Below are positions 16,256 to 24,090 of a stretch of DNA of 64,000 nucleotides, in pieces. Every line of letters starts with the position of its first letter. The stretch's first letter is position 1. Source of the DNA: UBA5336 sp039818165 (lineage in GTDB: Bacteria; Pseudomonadota; Alphaproteobacteria; Caulobacterales; Hyphomonadaceae); contig JBCBUL010000001.1 of assembly GCA_039818165.1 (NCBI GenBank), positions 186,001 to 250,000 of the forward strand, written 5' to 3'. The notes beneath the pieces are model-generated. The model did no database searches, was not told where the DNA came from, and saw only the letters and a list, made by a program, of their open reading frames with translations. Position numbers and translations under genes: made by a program.

Positions 16256-17587
16256 CTACAGCAACATCGCCTCTGGCGTTTCGATGTAGCGTTTGAAGGC
16301 GGCGAGGAATTGGCTGCCTTCGGCGCCGCCGATGACGCGGTGGTCGCAGGTCAGTGTCACGCTCATCACGGTGCCGACCTCGAGTTCGCCAGCCTCATTC
16401 ACCACGGGGCGTTTCTCGCCCGCGCCGACAGACATGATCATGCCTTCGGGCGGGTTCAGGATGGAGCCGAAATTCTTGATGCCGAACATGCCGAGATTCG
16501 AGAGACTGAACGTGCCCCCCATATATTCCTGCGGCTTCAGCTTCCGCTCGCGCGCGCGCGTCGCGAGGTCTTTCATCTCCGCCGCGATCGTCTTCAGGCC
16601 CTTCTGTTCGGCATGGAAGATGACCGGCGTGATCAGCCCGCCTTCCACGGCCACGGCCACGGAAATATGCGCGGCGTGGTGATAGGCGATGCCCTGATCT
16701 GTGTAGCTGGCATTTGTTTCCGGCGCGTCGATCAGGGAGAGCGCGGACGCCTTGATCAGCATGTCATTGACCGAGACTTTTACGCCCTCGGGCGCGCCGT
16801 CATTCAGCTTTTTGCGGAAGGCGAGAAGGGCATCCAGGCGCAAATCCATGCTGAGCGGGAAGTGCGGCACCTGCATGAAGCTCTCGGTCAGGCGGCGCGC
16901 AACGGTCTTGCGCATGCCATCCAGCGGAACGAGATCATAGCTGCCGGGATCGTAGACCCGGTCGTCGAGCTCGGCGGGCTGGATCAGGTCGCCGGTTTGC
17001 ACCACGGTCAGCTCGCGGGACTGGACCGGAGCCTGTTGGCCGGCGGCGGCTGGTGCGGCGCCGGGCTGGGCAGACTCGACATCTTTCTTCACGATCCGCC
17101 CGCGCGGGCCAGACCCCTTTCCGGCGAGCGCTGCCAGATCAATGCCTTTCATGGCAGCGATGCGGCGCGCAAGGGGGGAGGCCTTGATCCGTCCGTCTGC
17201 GGTATCGGCACTCGGCAGGGGTGTTGAGGCGACCTCCATGGCGGGCGCGGGATTGGATGGCGCGGCCGATTGTGCCGGTTGCGGGGTAGCTTCAGTTGCG
17301 GTTGGAGCCTGGCCTGCATCGGCGGTGACGGTGGCCGGGTCCTCGCCATCTTCGGCCAGAATGGCGATCAGCGCGTTGACCTTCACGCCTTCGCTGCCTT
17401 CGGGCACCAGGATCTGGGCGACGACGCCCTCGTCGACGGCTTCGACCTCCATGGTCGCCTTGTCGGTCTCGATCTCGGCGATGACGTCGCCGCTCTCAAC
17501 TGTATCGCCGGGCTTCACGAGCCACTTGGCGAGTGTGCCTTCCTCCATGGTGGGCGACAGGGCGGGCATGGTGATGTTGATGGGCAT
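16256..17587 (-). CDS. aceF: Pyruvate dehydrogenase E2, dihydrolipoamide acetyltransferase
   Basis: 443 aa. One lipoyl domain (residues 1-80) has the DKATME lipoyl-lysine motif, then a Pro/Ala linker. The E3/E1-binding peripheral domain has KASPLARRIAAMKGIDLAAL (about 138-175). The catalytic domain is a chloramphenicol-acetyltransferase fold ending in TLTCDHRVIGGAEG, whose His is catalytic. Start at ATG 17587, where the lipoyl domain begins and which nearly abuts the pdhB stop. A longer frame upstream is pdhB in another frame. Its last 72 bp are duplicated downstream of bioB. Confidence 0.95.
   Translation of the reverse strand: MPINITMPALSPTMEEGTLAKWLVKPGDTVESGDVIAEIETDKATMEVEAVDEGVVAQILVPEGSEGVKVNALIAILAEDGEDPATVTADAGQAPTATEATPQPAQSAAPSNPAPAMEVASTPLPSADTADGRIKASPLARRIAAMKGIDLAALAGKGSGPRGRIVKKDVESAQPGAAPAAAGQQAPVQSRELTVVQTGDLIQPAELDDRVYDPGSYDLVPLDGMRKTVARRLTESFMQVPHFPLSMDLRLDALLAFRKKLNDGAPEGVKVSVNDMLIKASALSLIDAPETNASYTDQGIAYHHAAHISVAVAVEGGLITPVIFHAEQKGLKTIAAEMKDLATRARERKLKPQEYMGGTFSLSNLGMFGIKNFGSILNPPEGMIMSVGAGEKRPVVNEAGELEVGTVMSVTLTCDHRVIGGAEGSQFLAAFKRYIETPEAMLL
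16259..16330 (+). repeat. Direct repeat, copy 2 (native aceF 3' end)
   Basis: The intact 3' end of aceF; partner of the 15078-15149 copy. Differences between copies are mostly at third codon positions of the E2 frame. Confidence 0.9.
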
Positions 17588-17588
17588 T

Positions 17589-18965
17589 TTACATCCCCTC
17601 ACAGACAGCGCGGGCGGCTTCGACGATGTCGTCGGTGCCAGGCAGGCTGAGCGCCTCGAGATTGGCCGCATAGGGCAGGGGCACGTCTTTCTGGTGCACG
17701 CGGGCGGGCGGGGCGTCGAGATAGTCGAAGGCCTCGTTCACGACAGTCGCGGCAATCTCCGCGCCGACGCCCATGAAGCGCCAACCTTCTTCGCAGGTGA
17801 CGATCCGGTTCGTCTTCTTCACGCTCTCGACCACGGTGTCCGTGTCCAGCGGGCGGATGGTGCGCAAGTCGATGACTTCGGCGTCGATGCCGTCGCCAGC
17901 GAGGATTTCCGCGGCTTTCAGGGCGAAACCGACCATCCGGCTGTGCGCCACCAGCGTCACATCGCTGCCCTCGCGGCGCACCAGCGCCTTGCCGATGGGT
18001 AGGACATAGTCATCCAGGTCCGGCACGGCGAAGCTCTCACCGTAGAGCAACTCATGCTCGAGGACGACCACCGGGTTTGGGTCGCGGATCGCGGCCTTGA
18101 GTAGGCCCTTCGCGTCAGCCGCATCGTAAGGCGCGACAACCTTGAGGCCGGGCACGTTGCCATACCAGCTCGAATAGTCATGGCTGTGTTGGGCGCCAAC
18201 ACGGCTGGCCGCGCCATTCGGTCCGCGGAACACAATGGGGCAGCCCATTTGCCCGCCGGACATATAGAGCGTCTTGGCGGCCGAATTGATGATGTGGTCG
18301 ATGGCCTGCATGGCGAAGTTGAACGTCATGAACTCGACAATCGGCTTCAGTCCGCCAAAGGCCGCGCCCACGCCGAGGCCCGCAAAGCCATGTTCGGTGA
18401 TCGGCGTGTCCACCACGCGGCGATCACCGAATTCCTGGAGCAGTTCGCGCGTCACCTTGTACGCGCCCTGATACTCGGCAACTTCCTCGCCCATGACGAA
18501 GACGGTTTCGTCCCGGCGCATCTCTTCGGCCATGGCATCGCGCAGGGCATCGCGCACCGTTGTGTCGGTGAAGCTTGTGCCCTCGGGCACGTCGGGCTCT
18601 GCCAGCGCCGCCGAATTGTGGCCGATCGGTGCGGGGGTGGCCTCAACGCTTGTCGGGGCGGGCGCTTCTGCAGCCTGGGCCGCTGCGCCATTCCCACTGG
18701 ACGACACTGAGCTCGCATCCTCGCCATCCTCGGCCAGAAGCGCGATGACGGCGTTGACCTTTACGCCTTCGGTACCTTCCGGGATGAGAATCTTGGCGAG
18801 CACGCCCTCATCGACGGCTTCAACTTCCATCGTGGCTTTGTCAGTCTCAATCTCGGCGATCACGTCGCCGGAGCTGATGGAATCGCCCTCGGATTTCAGC
18901 CATTTGGCGAGTGTGCCCTCTTCCATGGTCGGCGACAGGGCGGGCATTAGGATATCAACCGACAT
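17589..18965 (-). CDS. pdhB: Pyruvate dehydrogenase E1 beta subunit with N-terminal lipoyl domain
   Basis: 458 aa. A lipoyl domain (residues 1-80, DKATMEVEAVDEG) is fused through a Pro/Ala linker to the transketolase-like E1-beta chain (about 130-458). That chain contains DTPITEHGFAGLGVGAAFGG, FNFAMQAIDHIINSAAK, the RGPNGAASRVGAQHSHDY loop and the C-terminal LEALSLPG segment. The lipoylated E1-beta is an alphaproteobacterial hallmark. Together with E1-alpha it decarboxylates pyruvate using thiamine diphosphate. It abuts the MAPEG gene upstream and nearly abuts aceF downstream. Confidence 0.96.
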   Translation of the reverse strand: MSVDILMPALSPTMEEGTLAKWLKSEGDSISSGDVIAEIETDKATMEVEAVDEGVLAKILIPEGTEGVKVNAVIALLAEDGEDASSVSSSGNGAAAQAAEAPAPTSVEATPAPIGHNSAALAEPDVPEGTSFTDTTVRDALRDAMAEEMRRDETVFVMGEEVAEYQGAYKVTRELLQEFGDRRVVDTPITEHGFAGLGVGAAFGGLKPIVEFMTFNFAMQAIDHIINSAAKTLYMSGGQMGCPIVFRGPNGAASRVGAQHSHDYSSWYGNVPGLKVVAPYDAADAKGLLKAAIRDPNPVVVLEHELLYGESFAVPDLDDYVLPIGKALVRREGSDVTLVAHSRMVGFALKAAEILAGDGIDAEVIDLRTIRPLDTDTVVESVKKTNRIVTCEEGWRFMGVGAEIAATVVNEAFDYLDAPPARVHQKDVPLPYAANLEALSLPGTDDIVEAARAVCEGM

Positions 18966-19370
18966 CTAGGCCGCTCCTGTGAATGGAAGGATCTGCGACG
19001 CGACCATGAGCGTGCCAACCATGCCGGTGAGCCAGGCCGCTGGGCGCAGCAATGGGATGGCGAACCAGTAGGCTGGGGCGTAGATGATGCGCGCGCCGAG
19101 GAAGAGGCCTGCGCCGAACTCGGCTGTGGCGGTCTGTTGGCCGGTTTCAACCGCCACGACCACCAGCGGAATGAACAGGACCATGTTTTCGAGCATGTTG
19201 GCACTGGCGCGTTTGGCCCGGCCCATCAGAACGCTGTCTTCCTTTGCCAGCTTGTCGCGTGGCCCAAGCAGGACCAGACCATGGTGCATGGCGCCTGAGA
19301 CCGCCTGGAAGAAGATCATAACCAGATACAGCAGGACAGCCGCGACGAGATAATCATACATCAGGGGCAT
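18966..19370 (-). CDS. MAPEG-family membrane protein inside the pdh operon
   Basis: 134 aa, four transmembrane helices, with the MAPEG pattern GRAKRASANMLENMVLFIPL (about 50-70) and ARIIYAPAYWFAIPLLR. Eukaryotic relatives are glutathione S-transferases or eicosanoid enzymes; bacterial functions are mostly unknown. Its ATG directly follows the pdhA stop and its own stop directly precedes the pdhB ATG, so it is embedded without spacing between the two E1 subunits. A redox or membrane role tied to pyruvate oxidation is speculative. Confidence 0.85.
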   Translation of the reverse strand: MPLMYDYLVAAVLLYLVMIFFQAVSGAMHHGLVLLGPRDKLAKEDSVLMGRAKRASANMLENMVLFIPLVVVAVETGQQTATAEFGAGLFLGARIIYAPAYWFAIPLLRPAAWLTGMVGTLMVASQILPFTGAA

Positions 19371-20399
19371 TTAGAGCGCCTCCGCTTCAATAAGGACATC
19401 GGTCCAAAGTTCCTTGGGATCGGGCTCGGGGCTCTCCAGGGCAAAGTCAGCCGCGTCCTTGACGATGGCCTTGATGTCCTTGTCGAGCGCTTTCAGCTCA
19501 TCTTCATCGGCGACGCCGGCCTCGATGAGCTGGCCCTTCAGGCCTTCGATGGGGTCGCGGTGGGAGCGGATGTCGTCCACTTCCTCGCGCTTTCGGTACT
19601 TCGCGGGGTCGGACATGGAGTGGCCGCGATAGCGGTAGGTCTTCATCTCCAAGATGTACGGCCCTTTGCCAGAGCGCGCATACTTCACCGCCTTCTCGCC
19701 AGCTTTGCGTACGGCCATGACGTCCATGCCGTCGACTTCTTCGCCTTCGATCTCGAAGCTGATGCCGCGCTTGTAGAGTTCCGTCTCGGCACTGGCGCGT
19801 TCCACGCTCGTGCCCATGGCATACATGTTGTTCTCGATCACATAGACGACTGGAAGGTCCCAGAGCGAGGCCATGTTGAAGCTCTCGTAGACCTGGCCCT
19901 GATTGGCTGCGCCATCGCCGAAATAGGCCAGGCACACTCGGTCTGTTCCGTTGTATTTATTGCTGAAGCCGAGCCCGGTGCCGATGGCGACCTGGGCGCC
20001 GACGATGCCGTGGCCGCCATAGAAGTTCTTCTCGCGCGAGAACATGTGCATCGAGCCGCCTTTGCCGCGCGAATACCCGCCTTCGCGGCCCGTCAGCTCC
20101 GCCATCACGCCGCGCGGGTCCATCCCGCAGGCCAGCATGTGGCCATGGTCGCGGTAGCCAGTAATGACCTGATCGCCTTCGCCAATGCAGGCTTGCATGC
20201 CGGTCACGACCGCTTCCTGGCCGATATAGAGGTGGCAGAATCCGGCAATGTGCCCCATGCCGTAAAGCTGTCCGGCGCGCTCTTCAAAGCGTCGGATCAG
20301 GAGCATCATTCGATAATATTCGTGCAGCTCGTCGCGCGTTGCACCGCGCAGCGGACCCTTGGTCAGCTTCGTTGCTTTCGCCATGCCCTCGTTTTCCAT
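19371..20399 (-). CDS. pdhA: Pyruvate dehydrogenase E1 alpha subunit
   Basis: 342 aa, thiamine-diphosphate-dependent decarboxylase chain. MLLIRRFEERAGQLYGMG, GFCHLYIGQEA, YRDHGHMLA and the RGKGGSMHMF loop are typical. The ThDP motif runs GDGAANQGQ to ENNMYAMGTS. The phosphorylation-loop-like YRYRGHSMSDPAKYR is conserved. First gene of the operon pdhA-MAPEG-pdhB-aceF-bioB-(membrane)-lpd. An internal ATG at 20384 (MAKATK) is an alternative start; neither has a strong ribosome-binding site. Confidence 0.96.
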   Translation of the reverse strand: MENEGMAKATKLTKGPLRGATRDELHEYYRMMLLIRRFEERAGQLYGMGHIAGFCHLYIGQEAVVTGMQACIGEGDQVITGYRDHGHMLACGMDPRGVMAELTGREGGYSRGKGGSMHMFSREKNFYGGHGIVGAQVAIGTGLGFSNKYNGTDRVCLAYFGDGAANQGQVYESFNMASLWDLPVVYVIENNMYAMGTSVERASAETELYKRGISFEIEGEEVDGMDVMAVRKAGEKAVKYARSGKGPYILEMKTYRYRGHSMSDPAKYRKREEVDDIRSHRDPIEGLKGQLIEAGVADEDELKALDKDIKAIVKDAADFALESPEPDPKELWTDVLIEAEAL

Positions 20400-20465
20400 C
20401 CCGGTGTTGTATTTTCCACACTTTGGATGAGGAATTGGGCGCGGTCCAGTCAGTTCACCTATGCG

Positions 20466-20765
20466 CTATCGCATGGATGTTTCGTCGCCGGGCAGCAAAA
20501 TCAGTTCATCGGGATAGACATACGCCAAGCGCTCGCGGGCGAGGGCCTCGATGAAGTCCGGGTCGACAGTTCCGGGCGTCAGTCGCTCGATATCACGCTC
20601 TTTGAGGGCAATTTCAGCCTCGAGCGCGTCGAGTGTCGCCCGTTTCTCAACCAGTTCAGCTTGCATATCGCTCCACGTGCCCAGGCCGGTCTCCCCCGCA
20701 AAGGCATGGAAGGCAAAATAGAGCATCAGGGCCGTGAGGCCGAAACCGGCAAACTTCGAGCGCAT
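20466..20765 (-). CDS. ftsB: Septum formation initiator / FtsB-DivIC family protein
   Basis: 99 aa: one N-terminal transmembrane helix (about residues 5-24), then a coiled coil (WSDMQAELVEKRATLDALEAE) and the C-terminal ERLAYVYPDELILL segment typical of FtsB. It should join FtsL and FtsQ at the division site in the inner membrane. The position between enolase and pdhA is the usual alphaproteobacterial neighbourhood, here interrupted by a TIR gene. Confidence 0.88.
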   Translation of the reverse strand: MRSKFAGFGLTALMLYFAFHAFAGETGLGTWSDMQAELVEKRATLDALEAEIALKERDIERLTPGTVDPDFIEALARERLAYVYPDELILLPGDETSMR

Positions 20766-20801
20766 GGTTCGGAAAATCGGCCCAGCAGGTTAACGCCGAC
20801 T

Positions 20802-21704
20802 TTACGATGCGAAGGCGGTTTTCAATCGCTCGGTTCGCTCTGCGTCCGATGCATCGACCAGATCGACCCACTGCACGCCAGCGAGAAAATACTCAATATC
20901 ATCGGGCATATCGCTAGCATCGAGGCGCACCGGCAGCAGCCCTTTTTTGTACTTGTCTGCCAGATAGACCTCCCGGCGGACGTGGTCAGAGGCAAAGGCC
21001 TTTTGCGAACACATGAGACAAAAGACCTGGGCCGACTTGATAGCCCGAACGATCATGCCCGCCCAAGTCTGGCCTGACTTGATACCTTCACGGTCAATCC
21101 AGACTGGATTTCCCGTTTGCTCGATCGGGTTCACCAACGGCAATACCGTGTCGCTGTCGGCATGGGCATAGGACACAAAAACCGCATGGTGATCGGGCTC
21201 TTGCAACGACAAAGGTGCCTCATCTTCCCGGGGCGCTATCCTTCCGTCGCTTTCGGGCAGTCCCGCCGCGGCGTTCGTCGCTTCGCCGCTTTGGCTTGAA
21301 GGCGGTTCAGCCGGGGCATTCATCCGCTGCATATAGGCCGCATCGGCGTCGCGAATTGCACGGTCGACATCGAAGTAGCGGCTCTGCCGCGCGGGTTCGA
21401 AGGTCAGGTCAATCATTTCGACATCGGCGAGCCCATTCGGGTGCAGACCCTGATCCAGTTTGACCATGACAAGGCGCTGGTCCTCCCACGCGTCAATCGC
21501 CCGGTTCGTCATAAGAAACCGGCGTGCGCTCATCATCGCCGCGCGGGACCAAAGCGCTAACGTCACTTCGCCGCGCCGCGCGGGCGGAAAGCCGTATTTG
21601 CCCATCTCGGGGCGCACCACATGACCGCGCTGTTTTAGCCAGTCGGCGAGTGCTTCCGCATGGGTTTCGTCTTCAGGGGCTGCAATCAGGTAGATCCACG
21701 CCAT
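20802..21704 (-). CDS. TIR-domain protein with two TIR-like modules
   Basis: 300 aa, no signal peptide. The N-terminal 115 residues (IYLIAAPEDETHAEALADWLKQRG then VTLALWSRAAMMSARRF) look like a degenerate TIR. A disordered linker (about 125-170) leads to a well-formed C-terminal TIR from VFVSYAHADSD (175 on) with VWIDREGIKSGQTWAGMI and AQVFCLMCSQKAF; Glu245 in HVRREVYLAD is a candidate catalytic glutamate. TIR proteins can be NADases in anti-phage defence or signalling adaptors; nothing adjacent identifies a partner. It splits the usual eno-ftsB pair. Its GGGAGGAG ribosome-binding site is complementary to an upstream segment. Confidence 0.82.
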   Translation of the reverse strand: MAWIYLIAAPEDETHAEALADWLKQRGHVVRPEMGKYGFPPARRGEVTLALWSRAAMMSARRFLMTNRAIDAWEDQRLVMVKLDQGLHPNGLADVEMIDLTFEPARQSRYFDVDRAIRDADAAYMQRMNAPAEPPSSQSGEATNAAAGLPESDGRIAPREDEAPLSLQEPDHHAVFVSYAHADSDTVLPLVNPIEQTGNPVWIDREGIKSGQTWAGMIVRAIKSAQVFCLMCSQKAFASDHVRREVYLADKYKKGLLPVRLDASDMPDDIEYFLAGVQWVDLVDASDAERTERLKTAFAS

Positions 21705-21708
21705 GGCG

Positions 21709-21736
21709 CTCCTCCCGGTTTACTCAGGGGGAGGAG
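21709..21736 (-). promoter_or_regulatory. Hairpin predicted to hide the TIR gene Shine-Dalgarno
   Basis: In the minus-strand transcript CTCCTCCC (21736-21729) can pair all eight bases with the GGGAGGAG ribosome-binding site (21716-21709), leaving a 12-base loop, four bases before the ATG. There is no following U-run, so a terminator for eno is less likely. Regulation by this structure is inference. Confidence 0.6.
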
Positions 21737-21765
21737 GCCTCAATCGGCGCGACTCTGCAAGTGAC

Positions 21766-23043
21766 TTAAGCGTTGATATGCGCGCGACCGGCATAGTAGC
21801 CGCTGGTGCCAAGCTCTTCCTCGATCCGGATCAGCTGATTGTACTTGGCCAGCCGGTCCGAACGCGCGAGCGAGCCGGTCTTGATCTGTCCGCAATTGGT
21901 GGCCACGGCGAGATCGGCGATTGTGGTGTCTTCCGTCTCGCCTGAGCGGTGGGACATGACGGCGGTGTAGGCGTGGCGGTGGGCTAGTTCGACCGCTTCC
22001 AGCGTTTCGGTCAGCGTGCCGATCTGGTTGACTTTCACCAGAATGGAGTTGGCTGCGCCGCGTTCCAGCCCGGTTGCAAGGCGCTCTGGATTGGTGACGA
22101 AGAGGTCATCGCCCACAAGCTGGCACTTGTCGCCGATCATCTCGGTCAGCGTCTCCCAGCCTTCCCAATCATCCTCGGCCATGCCATCTTCGATGGAGAG
22201 GATGGGGTAGCGCGTGACCAGATCTTCCAGGTACCGCGCCATGCCTTCAGCATCGAGTGTCTTGTCCTCACCTGCCAAGACATATTTGCCGTCTTTGTAG
22301 AATTCGGTGGAGGCTGCATCGAGGGCCAGCGCGATATCCTCGCCCGGAGCGTAACCAGCCGCTTCAATGGCCTTCATGATGAAATCGATAGCTTCATTCG
22401 TCGAGCTGAGCCCGGGAGCGAAACCGCCTTCGTCACCGACATTCGTGTTGTGGCCCGCATCGCGCAGTTGCTTTTTCAGCGCGTGGAACACTTCAGACCC
22501 CATGCGGACCGCGTCAGCCAGGGTTGGTGCGGTGATAGGCATCACCATGAATTCCTGGATGTCGATAGGGTTATCGGCATGTTCGCCGCCATTGATGATG
22601 TTCATCATCGGCGTCGGCAGGATGCGTGCATTGGCCCCGCCGATATAGCGATAAAGTGGAAGCGTGCAGCTCTCGGCAGCGGCCTTTGCAACGGCAAGCG
22701 ACACACCCAGCATGGCATTGGCGCCAAGGCGGGATTTGTTTTCGGTGCCGTCAATCTCGATCATCAACTCGTCGACCATGCGCTGGTCTGTGGCATCGAG
22801 CCCTTCGATGGCTTGGAAGATCTCGCCGTTCACGGCTTCACAGGCTTTTTCGACGCCTTTGCCGCCGAAACGGTCTGCTTCGCCGTCGCGCAATTCATGG
22901 GCCTCATAGGCGCCAGTGGAGGCGCCGGAAGGGACGGCCGCGCGGCCCGTTGACCCGTCCTCCAGGGTCACGTCCACCTCGACGGTCGGGTTGCCCCGGC
23001 TGTCCATGATCTCGCGGGCGTAAATGTCGACAATCTCGCTCAT
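21766..23043 (-). CDS. eno: Enolase
   Basis: 425 aa, converts 2-phosphoglycerate to phosphoenolpyruvate in glycolysis. Motifs: ARVILDSRGNPTVEV-type opening (AREIMDSRGNPTVE), the mobile loop PSGASTGAYEA, GDEGGFAP, ILVKVNQIGTLTE (catalytic Lys) and SHRSGETEDTTIADL. Start set at ATG 23043 (MSEIVDIYARE), where all homologues begin; 22 codons of open frame further upstream are not conserved. Expression may continue into the TIR gene 61 bp downstream. Confidence 0.97.
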   Translation of the reverse strand: MSEIVDIYAREIMDSRGNPTVEVDVTLEDGSTGRAAVPSGASTGAYEAHELRDGEADRFGGKGVEKACEAVNGEIFQAIEGLDATDQRMVDELMIEIDGTENKSRLGANAMLGVSLAVAKAAAESCTLPLYRYIGGANARILPTPMMNIINGGEHADNPIDIQEFMVMPITAPTLADAVRMGSEVFHALKKQLRDAGHNTNVGDEGGFAPGLSSTNEAIDFIMKAIEAAGYAPGEDIALALDAASTEFYKDGKYVLAGEDKTLDAEGMARYLEDLVTRYPILSIEDGMAEDDWEGWETLTEMIGDKCQLVGDDLFVTNPERLATGLERGAANSILVKVNQIGTLTETLEAVELAHRHAYTAVMSHRSGETEDTTIADLAVATNCGQIKTGSLARSDRLAKYNQLIRIEEELGTSGYYAGRAHINA

Positions 23044-23115
23044 GTGTCCTGTGTCCCTAGCACCATTTGGATTGTCGGTGGCCTTAATCGCATTGGCCGG
23101 GCAGGGCAACGCGCA

Positions 23116-23129
23116 TTCGAGGCCTCGAA
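23116..23129. repeat. 14-bp perfect palindrome upstream of enolase
   Basis: TTCGAGGCCTCGAA reads the same on both strands and lies between eno (minus) and the small membrane gene at 23209 (plus). Its position suits an operator, but no regulator can be named. Confidence 0.5.
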
Positions 23130-23208
23130 AAACGCGAAACTCCCCATATTTGTGACAAATAGCGCCGCTATTGGTTGTCGCAGCTAAAACGCCGAGACGA
23201 GGGATAAA

Positions 23209-23496
23209 ATGACGGACAGTTCAGGAGTTTCGCCAGACGCCAGCGCCTCACGTCCCTATGAAGACGATGTGCCGGTGACGTTCCGCCACCAGAAAACACA
23301 AAAGAAAGGCGCGCTTTCGCTGTGGTTGCGCATTTCCCTCGTGATCGCCGCGCTTGCTGCCGGTTTGATCGCGGTCATCGCGCTGGGGCCGGGCATCGAG
23401 TTTTTCGAGTACTCGTATCTTGTATCCTTCGCGTTTGGCGCTTTGGGACTGTTACTCCTCTGGGAGTTTGCCGCTGGCTTCTTCACCCGACAGTAG
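23209..23496 (+). CDS. Small two-helix membrane protein, unknown function
   Basis: 95 aa: a polar N-terminus (about 40 residues, acidic then Lys-rich HQKTQKKG), then transmembrane helices at about 42-63 and 70-92, ending in FFTRQ. ATG 23209 lies after a GAGGGAT site. Divergent from eno and followed by the thioredoxin-like gene 87 bp later. No domain recognised. Confidence 0.7.
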   Translation: MTDSSGVSPDASASRPYEDDVPVTFRHQKTQKKGALSLWLRISLVIAALAAGLIAVIALGPGIEFFEYSYLVSFAFGALGLLLLWEFAAGFFTRQ

Positions 23497-23583
23497 CCCT
23501 CGGCCTGCACTGCTCACAGGGGCTTGATTTTACACCGCTTGCGCCTTGATGCATGGGCATGGCGATGTGTGAGAGGGCGTGAG

Positions 23584-24087
23584 ATGCTCAAAGCAATTCT
23601 ATCGGCGTGTGTTGTGCTGATTGCTCCCGTTGTGAGCGCTGAAACAGCGGTCGAGAGCCCAGAAGCTGAGCCGCTGGTGAAAATCATCAATTTCACCGCT
23701 GACTGGTGCCCGAATTGCCGCATCGTGGATCCGCGTATCGATGAAGTGCTTGAGCGGCAAACGCCCGGCGACTTCGAACTTGTCGAACTGGACATGACCC
23801 GGACATGGCGCGCCAGCGATGAAGAAAAGCTGGCGGTTTTCGCCGATGTCATTCGCACGGCCGATGCACACAAGGCGGGCTATCTCTGGGATTGGTATGG
23901 CGGGCGCACCGGCATCACTGTGCTCATCGCGGCTGACACAGGCGAACCCATCTCCTGCATCACCGCAGCGCTCGATACAGATCAGATCGACTTTCGCTTT
24001 GCCGAGGCCCGTATCCTCGCCCTGCGCGCCCCCGCCGGCATGCGTAAACCTGACGGGCCTGCCTGCCCACCCCCGATGAATATGTAG
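23584..24087 (+). CDS. Secreted thioredoxin-fold protein
   Basis: 167 aa with a signal peptide (about 1-19, cleaved after VSA) and a thioredoxin-like redox site DWCPNCRI (Cys42, Cys45). FTADWCPNC resembles the C-terminal domain of DsbD/thiol:disulfide interchange proteins. The region GITVLIAADTGEP is the expected beta strand after the cis-Pro position, but a clear cis-Pro is not evident. Likely periplasmic. Start at ATG 23584 after GAGAGGG; an upstream TTG frame adds 20 unlikely residues. Convergent with mrp. Confidence 0.75.
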   Translation: MLKAILSACVVLIAPVVSAETAVESPEAEPLVKIINFTADWCPNCRIVDPRIDEVLERQTPGDFELVELDMTRTWRASDEEKLAVFADVIRTADAHKAGYLWDWYGGRTGITVLIAADTGEPISCITAALDTDQIDFRFAEARILALRAPAGMRKPDGPACPPPMNM

Positions 24088-24090
24088 GCC

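Noticed and set aside
16142..17227. 361-codon plus-strand frame across aceF
   Set aside because: Antisense shadow of aceF, with composition (His/Asp/Leu rich) typical of frame-shifted GC-rich codons.
19560..21077. 505-codon plus-strand frame across pdhA, ftsB and the TIR gene
   Set aside because: Spans three real genes on the opposite strand and shows no domain or ribosome-binding site.
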